From positions 1 to 18,966 of the forward strand of contig CAZGXM010000055.1 in NCBI GenBank assembly GCA_964529795.1: a stretch of 18,966 nt of DNA, read 5' to 3'. The position numbers were made by a program, and so were the translations under genes. The notes below the pieces were generated by a model that worked only from the letters and a program-made list of their open reading frames with translations, did no database searches and was not told the origin of the DNA. The DNA comes from CAZGXM01 sp964529795. GTDB lineage: Bacteria > Bacillota > JADQBR01. Of the stretch, positions 14,908 through 18,966 are shown piece by piece (position 1 is the stretch's first letter; every line of letters starts with the position of its first letter).

Positions 14908-15567
14908 CTAAACAAAGCCGTTCTCAGCCAAAAATTCCGCTGTCAGGCCAGAAGCTTTGCTTTGGCCCTGCCCGCCTTCATGCCACTCTAAAAGACGGGC
15001 CACATACTTTGCCAGCATATCCACTTCTATATTTACCGTATCCCCGGTACCCTTGTAACCGAGAGTAGTCACTTTGGCGGTATGGGGGATAAGGGAGACG
15101 CTGAAAACCCTGTCCGTCACTGCCACCACCGTCAGGCTGATACCGTCAATGGCCACCGAGCCTTTGGGGATAATAAATTTTAAAAGTTGCGCCGGCGCCT
15201 CAATCCAGGTAACCAGGGCAATGTCCACCTGCTCCCGCCTGGTGATGGCGCCGACCCGGTCGACGTGGCCGCTGACCAGGTGACCGCCTAACCGGTCTCC
15301 AAGCCGCATGGCCCTTTCCAGGTTGACCCGGTCATTAGGGCGCAAGTCCTGTAAATTTGTACGGTTGAGAGTTTCCGCCATCACGTCAGCATAGAACCGG
15401 CTCTCATTGAAGCCTGTAACCGTAAGACAGACGCCGTTGACGGCAATACTGTCCCCCGGTTTCACATCTTTCAAGACTTCCCGGGCCTCTATTTCCAGCA
15501 CCGCAGACTTGGGCCCCCGACGAACGTTTTTTACTGTTCCCAATTCCTCGACCAATCCTGTAAACAT
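14908..15567 (-). CDS. ribE: Riboflavin synthase alpha chain
   Basis: Dismutates two lumazine molecules to riboflavin plus the RibD product. 219 residues made of two lumazine-binding repeats: MFTGLVEELGTV with INGVCLTV-like sequence (AVNGVCLTVTGF) in the first, and LVSGHVDRVGAI with AIDGISLTVVAV in the second. The start ATG lies 2 nt after the ribD stop and shares its AAAGGAGGG ribosome binding site with the end of ribD, so translation is likely coupled. Confidence 0.96.
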   Translation of the reverse strand: MFTGLVEELGTVKNVRRGPKSAVLEIEAREVLKDVKPGDSIAVNGVCLTVTGFNESRFYADVMAETLNRTNLQDLRPNDRVNLERAMRLGDRLGGHLVSGHVDRVGAITRREQVDIALVTWIEAPAQLLKFIIPKGSVAIDGISLTVVAVTDRVFSVSLIPHTAKVTTLGYKGTGDTVNIEVDMLAKYVARLLEWHEGGQGQSKASGLTAEFLAENGFV

Positions 15568-15569
15568 GT

Positions 15570-16676
15570 CTACCCTCCTTTACCTTTCTCAAAAACCATT
15601 CCCAAGTCATGATGGTAATGGTGTATTTCCACTAACTTGAACCGCCGGGCCTCATCCACCCCGGCAACTCCCCGCCCGCCTACCGGTCCGGGGGCATCGC
15701 TGCCGCCAATGACCTTGTAAGCCATGAACAGGTGTACCACATCCACCAACTCCTCATCAAAAAAACTGCCGTGTACCTCTGCGCCACCCTCCACTAAGAG
15801 CCCGGTAATCTGCCGGCGGCCGAGCTCGGTCAAAAGCTCTTCCAGGTTAATCCTGGTATTCCCTGACTGTACCAGGACATTTATCCCTCTATCCTCAAGA
15901 TATTTTCTCCTGACCGCATCGCTCTCTCCAGTGGTAACAACCATGGTGGGGGCTTCATCCACATTCAGCAAGTGACAGTCCGGCGGTATACGCAGCCGGG
16001 AGTCCAGCACCACGCGCAGGGGATTTTTTGTTTCTTTCCCCGGCAGTCTCACGGTCAAGCGGGGGTTGTCTGCCAGCACCGTGTTTATTCCCACCAAAAT
16101 GGCATCGTAGCGGTGACGAAGGTACCTGCCCGCCTGCCGCGCCCGCTCCCCGGTTATCCACTGAGAACTGCCGGTGCGTGTGGCAATCTTGCCATCCATG
16201 CTTACCGCCATTTTTGCCGCGACCAGCGGCTTGCCAGTGGTGATATATTTGATAAACGGGCGGTTTAACGCCCGGGCCTCATCTGCCAGTACCCCCACAT
16301 CAACTTGTATCCCGGCCTCGCGCAGCATAGTGATACCCCGCCCGGATACCAGTGGGTTGGGGTCTGCCATGGCCACCACCACCCGCCGGGGCTTGGCTTT
16401 GATCAGGGCTTGCGCACAGGGAGGGGTGCGCCCGTGGTGAGAGCAGGGTTCCAGGGTAACATAAACCGTGGCGTCCCGGGCTTTATCCCCCGCTGCCTGC
16501 AGCGCATGCACCTCGGCATGGGGGGTGCCGGCCTTTTGGTGGTATCCTTCGCCGGCAATGATACCGTCACTGACAATCACCGCACCCACCAGCGGGTTCG
16601 GACTGGTCCAACCCTCTGCTTTTTTAGCCAGGTCAAGCGCCCGCCGCATATAAATTTTATCTTCTGCAAACAGCAT
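15570..16676 (-). CDS. ribD: Bifunctional riboflavin deaminase / reductase
   Basis: Carries out the deamination and side-chain reduction steps after GTP cyclohydrolase II. 368 residues, normal length. The N-terminal deaminase (about 1-145) has NPLVGAVIV, the zinc and catalytic HAE at 53-55, and EPCSHHGRTPPC with the two zinc cysteines at about 78 and 87. The C-terminal reductase (about 150-365) has KPLVAAKMAVSMDGKIATR, SQWITGERAR and LLVEGGAEVHGSF. It is the first gene after the FMN riboswitch terminator. The ribosome binding site before ATG 16676 is weak (TAGGTG), but the N-terminus fits the family and no better start is seen. Confidence 0.96.
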   Translation of the reverse strand: MLFAEDKIYMRRALDLAKKAEGWTSPNPLVGAVIVSDGIIAGEGYHQKAGTPHAEVHALQAAGDKARDATVYVTLEPCSHHGRTPPCAQALIKAKPRRVVVAMADPNPLVSGRGITMLREAGIQVDVGVLADEARALNRPFIKYITTGKPLVAAKMAVSMDGKIATRTGSSQWITGERARQAGRYLRHRYDAILVGINTVLADNPRLTVRLPGKETKNPLRVVLDSRLRIPPDCHLLNVDEAPTMVVTTGESDAVRRKYLEDRGINVLVQSGNTRINLEELLTELGRRQITGLLVEGGAEVHGSFFDEELVDVVHLFMAYKVIGGSDAPGPVGGRGVAGVDEARRFKLVEIHHYHHDLGMVFEKGKGG

Positions 16677-16706
16677 AACATAACACCTACTTCACCGGGG
16701 GGACGT

Positions 16707-16733
16707 AAAAAACCGGAGGGGACAAACCTCCGG
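16707..16733 (-). terminator. FMN riboswitch terminator before ribD
   Basis: On the minus strand CCGGAGG / CCTCCGG (7 bp, loop of 7) is followed by six T. It sits between the aptamer and ribD, as expected for FMN-triggered premature termination. I could not work out the antiterminator pairing with confidence. Confidence 0.88.
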
Positions 16734-16768
16734 GACATAAAGACACAGAAAAATACAGCTGTAAACCT

Positions 16769-16878
16769 GCTCCTTCTCCCATCCAGACTATCACTGTCGG
16801 CCCCGGAATTTCACCGGGTCAACCATAAAGGCTCGCGGGCTGTACCGCCGGTAAGGAATTTCACCTTGCCCCGAAGGA
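16769..16878 (-). ncRNA. FMN riboswitch (RFN element)
   Basis: The minus strand contains the conserved RFN blocks in order: CCTTCGGGGCAAGGTGAAAT, TCCTTACCGGCGGTA, AGCCCGCGAGC, GACCCGGTGAAATTCCGGGG, CCGACAGTGATAGTCTGGAT and GGGAGAAGGAG. Helix P1 is closed by CCTTC with GAAGG. It controls ribD-ribE-ribBA-ribH in response to flavin mononucleotide. Confidence 0.97.
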
Positions 16879-16902
16879 AACATAGTTATGAAATTTAAAT
16901 TT

Positions 16903-16931
16903 ATTATATCACTGGCCGGGATGGGCGTCAA
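16903..16931 (-). promoter_or_regulatory. Sigma-A promoter of the riboflavin operon
   Basis: The minus strand has TTGACG (16926-16931), a 17-nt spacer and perfect TATAAT (16903-16908), about 25 nt upstream of the FMN aptamer. Confidence 0.88.
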
Positions 16932-16940
16932 CCAGCATCA

Positions 16941-16975
16941 AAATAACTCAAGGTGACAGGCACCTTGAGTTATTT
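16941..16975 (-). terminator. 15-bp hairpin after spoIVA
   Basis: Perfect stem AAATAACTCAAGGTG / CACCTTGAGTTATTT around a 5-nt loop, 13 nt after the spoIVA stop. Only TGATG follows on the minus strand, so a U tract exists only within the stem end. The core GGTGCCTGTCACC is of a kind I recall as scattered intergenic repeats in Firmicutes. It may therefore be a repeat element as well as a terminator. Confidence 0.65.
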
Positions 16976-16988
16976 GGTGGGTCCGGCT

Positions 16989-18467
16989 TTAGATGATGAT
17001 GCAGATAAGGCCGCCGCTGCCGTCGTTAGCGATGCGTTGTAATGTTTCCTGCAGCTTCTCCCGGGCATTTTCCGGCATGCGGTAGAGTTTCCCGTGGATG
17101 CCTTCCCGCACCAGTTCATGCAGGGACTTGCCGAAAATTTCCGTCTCCCAAATCTTCTGGGGATTTTCCTCAAACTCGGACATGATGTAGTTGACCAGGT
17201 CCTCACACTGCTTTTCCGTGCCGATTAAGGGCGTGATACTGGTGGTGATATCCGCTTTAATCAAATGGTAGGACGACGCCCTGGCAGTCAAACGTACGCC
17301 GAAATTGCCCCCTCTTCTGATCAATTCCGGTTCTTCCAGAACCATTTCATCCAAGGCGGGGGTGACAATCCCGTAACCCGTTGCCTTGACCTCATTATAG
17401 CCCATGGCGATACGGTCATATTCCTTCTTGGCCGCGGCCAGTTCTTTCATCAGTCTGAACAGCGTGTGGTCGCCGTCAATGGTATAGCCCGTTTCTTCCT
17501 GCAGTATTTCATAAAACAGGCCTTCCCTGCCCTCAATGTCAATGTTGGCCACACCGGTACCCAGGTTCATTTCCCGCAGCTTGACGGTACCGATGAGTTC
17601 CGAGTTGGCAATTTCCTCAATGGAGACATCAATGTCCCGTAACCGCCTGACTTTGGTAATAGCATCAGTAACCACATTTTCCAAATCAAAGCGAAGCCAA
17701 TGTTCCCCGTGCAGTTCTTCCAGCCACTGGGGCAGGTTGACGTTGATTTCGTTAACGGGGAATTCATACAGGGCCTCTTCCAGTACCCGGTAAACGTCAT
17801 CGGTAGACATGCGGGCACAATCCAGAGGCAGTACCGGTACATCATACTGCTCTTCCAATTTATGGGCCAATTCCACTGTCTTTTGGGCGTGAGGCTGGGT
17901 GGAATTTAAAATGATTACAAAAGGCTTATTCAGCGCTTTTAGCTCACTGATTACCCTATTTTCCGCTTCCAGATAGTTTTCCCGCTGGATATCGGTGATA
18001 CTGCCGTCGGTTATCACTACCAAACCGATAGTGGAATGTTCTTCTATAACCTTCTTGGTCCCGGTCTCCGCCGCATCCTGAAACGGAATTTGCTCTTCAA
18101 ACCACGGCGTTTTTACCATCCGGGGGTCGCCATCTTCCTCGTACCCGAGAGCACCGGGGACCGCATAACCCACGCAATCCACCAGGCGTACGTTCAATTC
18201 CAGCCCTTCTTTAATACGGATGCCCACCGCTTCCGCCGGGATGAACTTGGGCTCGGTGGTCATGATGGTCTTGCCTGCCCCGCTTTGGGGCAGTTCGTCC
18301 ACTGCCCTGGTACGGTCATTGATATCAATTATATTTGGCAGCACTAACAAATCCATAAATCTCTTGATAAATGTAGATTTGCCTGTCCGTACCGGGCCCA
18401 CAACGCCCAGATAAATATCACCACCGGTACGTTCAGAAATATCCCTGAAGATATCGTACCTTTGCAT
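16989..18467 (-). CDS. spoIVA: Stage IV sporulation protein A, spore coat basement ATPase
   Basis: Made in the mother cell during sporulation; polymerises on the forespore surface using ATP and anchors the coat. From ATG 18467 it has 492 residues, the same as B. subtilis SpoIVA. Visible are DIFRDISERTGGDIYLGVVG, Walker A GPVRTGKST (K30), the sensor threonines in IMTTEPKF (T70, T71) and Walker B LVDCVGY (D97). These positions coincide with residues studied in B. subtilis. The C-terminus ends GGLICIII, as in the family. GGGAGG lies 7-8 nt before ATG 18467; the upstream in-frame GTG (18497) has no ribosome binding site and would add ten residues absent from the family. It is a single gene bounded by hairpins, and strong evidence for a spore former. 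Confidence 0.97.
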   Translation of the reverse strand: MQRYDIFRDISERTGGDIYLGVVGPVRTGKSTFIKRFMDLLVLPNIIDINDRTRAVDELPQSGAGKTIMTTEPKFIPAEAVGIRIKEGLELNVRLVDCVGYAVPGALGYEEDGDPRMVKTPWFEEQIPFQDAAETGTKKVIEEHSTIGLVVITDGSITDIQRENYLEAENRVISELKALNKPFVIILNSTQPHAQKTVELAHKLEEQYDVPVLPLDCARMSTDDVYRVLEEALYEFPVNEINVNLPQWLEELHGEHWLRFDLENVVTDAITKVRRLRDIDVSIEEIANSELIGTVKLREMNLGTGVANIDIEGREGLFYEILQEETGYTIDGDHTLFRLMKELAAAKKEYDRIAMGYNEVKATGYGIVTPALDEMVLEEPELIRRGGNFGVRLTARASSYHLIKADITTSITPLIGTEKQCEDLVNYIMSEFEENPQKIWETEIFGKSLHELVREGIHGKLYRMPENAREKLQETLQRIANDGSGGLICIII

Positions 18468-18585
18468 CGATTTCCCTCCCTCTAATTTTCTACTCACTGC
18501 TTGTGGAAAACTTTTTTAACCCAAAACATCCCTCCTTCGGCATCGTTTTAAAATTTAAAAACTTGCTTAATGCGCGCTTTATGCA

Positions 18586-18616
18586 ATGGGTACGTTTTAA
18601 CATTACAAATATATGA
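18586..18616 (-). promoter_or_regulatory. Possible sigma-E promoter of spoIVA
   Basis: The minus strand has TCATAT (18611-18616) and, about 15 nt downstream, CGTACCCAT (18586-18594). These partly resemble the mother-cell sigma-E elements (ATA-centred -35, CATACA-type -10). spoIVA is sigma-E dependent in B. subtilis, but the -10 match here is poor. Confidence 0.25.
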
Positions 18617-18637
18617 GCTTGTTTTTTATTTATTACA

Positions 18638-18664
18638 AAAAAAGTGCCCCAAAGGGCACTTTTT
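18638..18664 (-). terminator. Terminator of gpsA
   Basis: Stem AAAAAGTGCCC / GGGCACTTTTT with a 4-nt loop, 12 nt after the gpsA stop. On the minus strand it is followed by further T (TTGTAATAAA). A-rich and T-rich flanks on both sides could also let it work in the other direction. Confidence 0.85.
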
Positions 18665-18676
18665 GTCCTGAAATTT

Positions 18677-18966
18677 TCACTTCCACTCTTCGGTTTTATC
18701 CCGTAACATCAAGTTGGCCACTCCTTCCCGAGGATGCTGCCCCTCGTAAAGCACCTGGTAAGCCTGCTCGGTAATGGGCATCTCCACTTGCATTTCCCTG
18801 GCCAGGTCATATGCAACCCGGGTGGTCTTTACACCTTCCACCACCATGCCCATCTCTTCCAGTATCCGGGGCAGCTTCTTTCCCCGCCCCAACTGCATAC
18901 CGGCACGACGGTTACGGGAATGCATACTGGTACAGGTAACCACCAAATCACCCATACCTGCCAAGC
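18677..18966 (-). CDS. gpsA: Glycerol-3-phosphate dehydrogenase [NAD(P)+], C-terminal part
   Basis: Reduces dihydroxyacetone phosphate to sn-glycerol 3-phosphate for phospholipid synthesis. Only the last 96 or so codons are in the window; the 5' part lies beyond the right edge. The fragment begins LAGMGDLVVTCTSMHSRNRR, the conserved GpsA segment with the substrate-contacting RNRR, and includes VVEGVKTTRVAYDLAREMQVEMPI and a typical short tail. The TTG near the edge is an internal leucine codon and not a start. Adjacency of gpsA and spoIVA is common in Firmicutes. Confidence 0.93.
   Translation of the reverse strand, partial: LAGMGDLVVTCTSMHSRNRRAGMQLGRGKKLPRILEEMGMVVEGVKTTRVAYDLAREMQVEMPITEQAYQVLYEGQHPREGVANLMLRDKTEEWK

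Noticed and set aside
18490..18540. AGGAGGG-ATG small frame (11 codons) upstream of spoIVA
   Set aside because: The ribosome binding site is practically fused to the ATG, so initiation is unlikely; no conserved leader peptide is known for spoIVA.
1..18966. Search for CRISPR arrays, tRNA or rRNA genes, insertion sequences and phage genes
   Set aside because: None seen: no regularly spaced repeats, no tRNA-like cloverleaf noticed and no transposase or phage proteins among the supported genes.

Overview
This window reads as chromosomal DNA of a spore-forming, Gram-positive anaerobe of the Firmicutes. My best guess is a Desulfotomaculum/Pelotomaculum-type Peptococcaceae. That guess is inference from spoIVA, an S-box (SAM) riboswitch, an RFN (FMN) riboswitch, AGGAGG-type ribosome binding sites, a lysC with an internal start, and roughly 50% GC. 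All sixteen genes I can support lie on the minus strand, so transcription runs from high to low coordinates. The plus-strand open frames look like antisense shadows.

Right to left: the 3' end of gpsA (cut by the window edge) with its terminator; spoIVA (spore coat basement-layer ATPase) with a 15-bp terminator-like hairpin; a sigma-A promoter, FMN riboswitch and terminator controlling ribD-ribE-ribBA-ribH (a complete riboflavin operon); a sigma-A promoter, SAM riboswitch and terminator controlling metY-metX (O-acetylhomoserine route to homocysteine); a strong promoter with a 32-nt dyad in the leader, then an ACT/HTH regulator-like gene followed by hom-thrC-thrB-lysC (aspartate-family pathway), ending in a clear terminator. 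The two amino-acid operons connect: Hom makes homoserine, which ThrB/ThrC turn into threonine and MetX/MetY turn into homocysteine.

The left quarter (about 1-5050) is less ordinary. It holds a multidomain protein with a cysteine-rich N-terminus, GAF-like middle, HD-GYP domain and C-terminal LuxR/NarL-type DNA-binding domain; then a FapA/DUF342 protein; then a small stand-alone HD-GYP protein. The region upstream of the LuxR-type gene carries a 19-bp tandem repeat and an inverted variant of it. A 13-bp sequence in it recurs upstream of fapA, and a related extended -10 promoter appears at the left window edge. My inference is a self-regulated c-di-GMP module whose phosphodiesterase may itself be the transcription factor. 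This is the most novel-looking part of the window.

The rest is well conserved core metabolism and sporulation. Its interesting details are regulatory: an internal Shine-Dalgarno for an aspartokinase beta subunit, a dyad that may be the operator of the threonine regulator, and a readable three-way switch in the SAM riboswitch.
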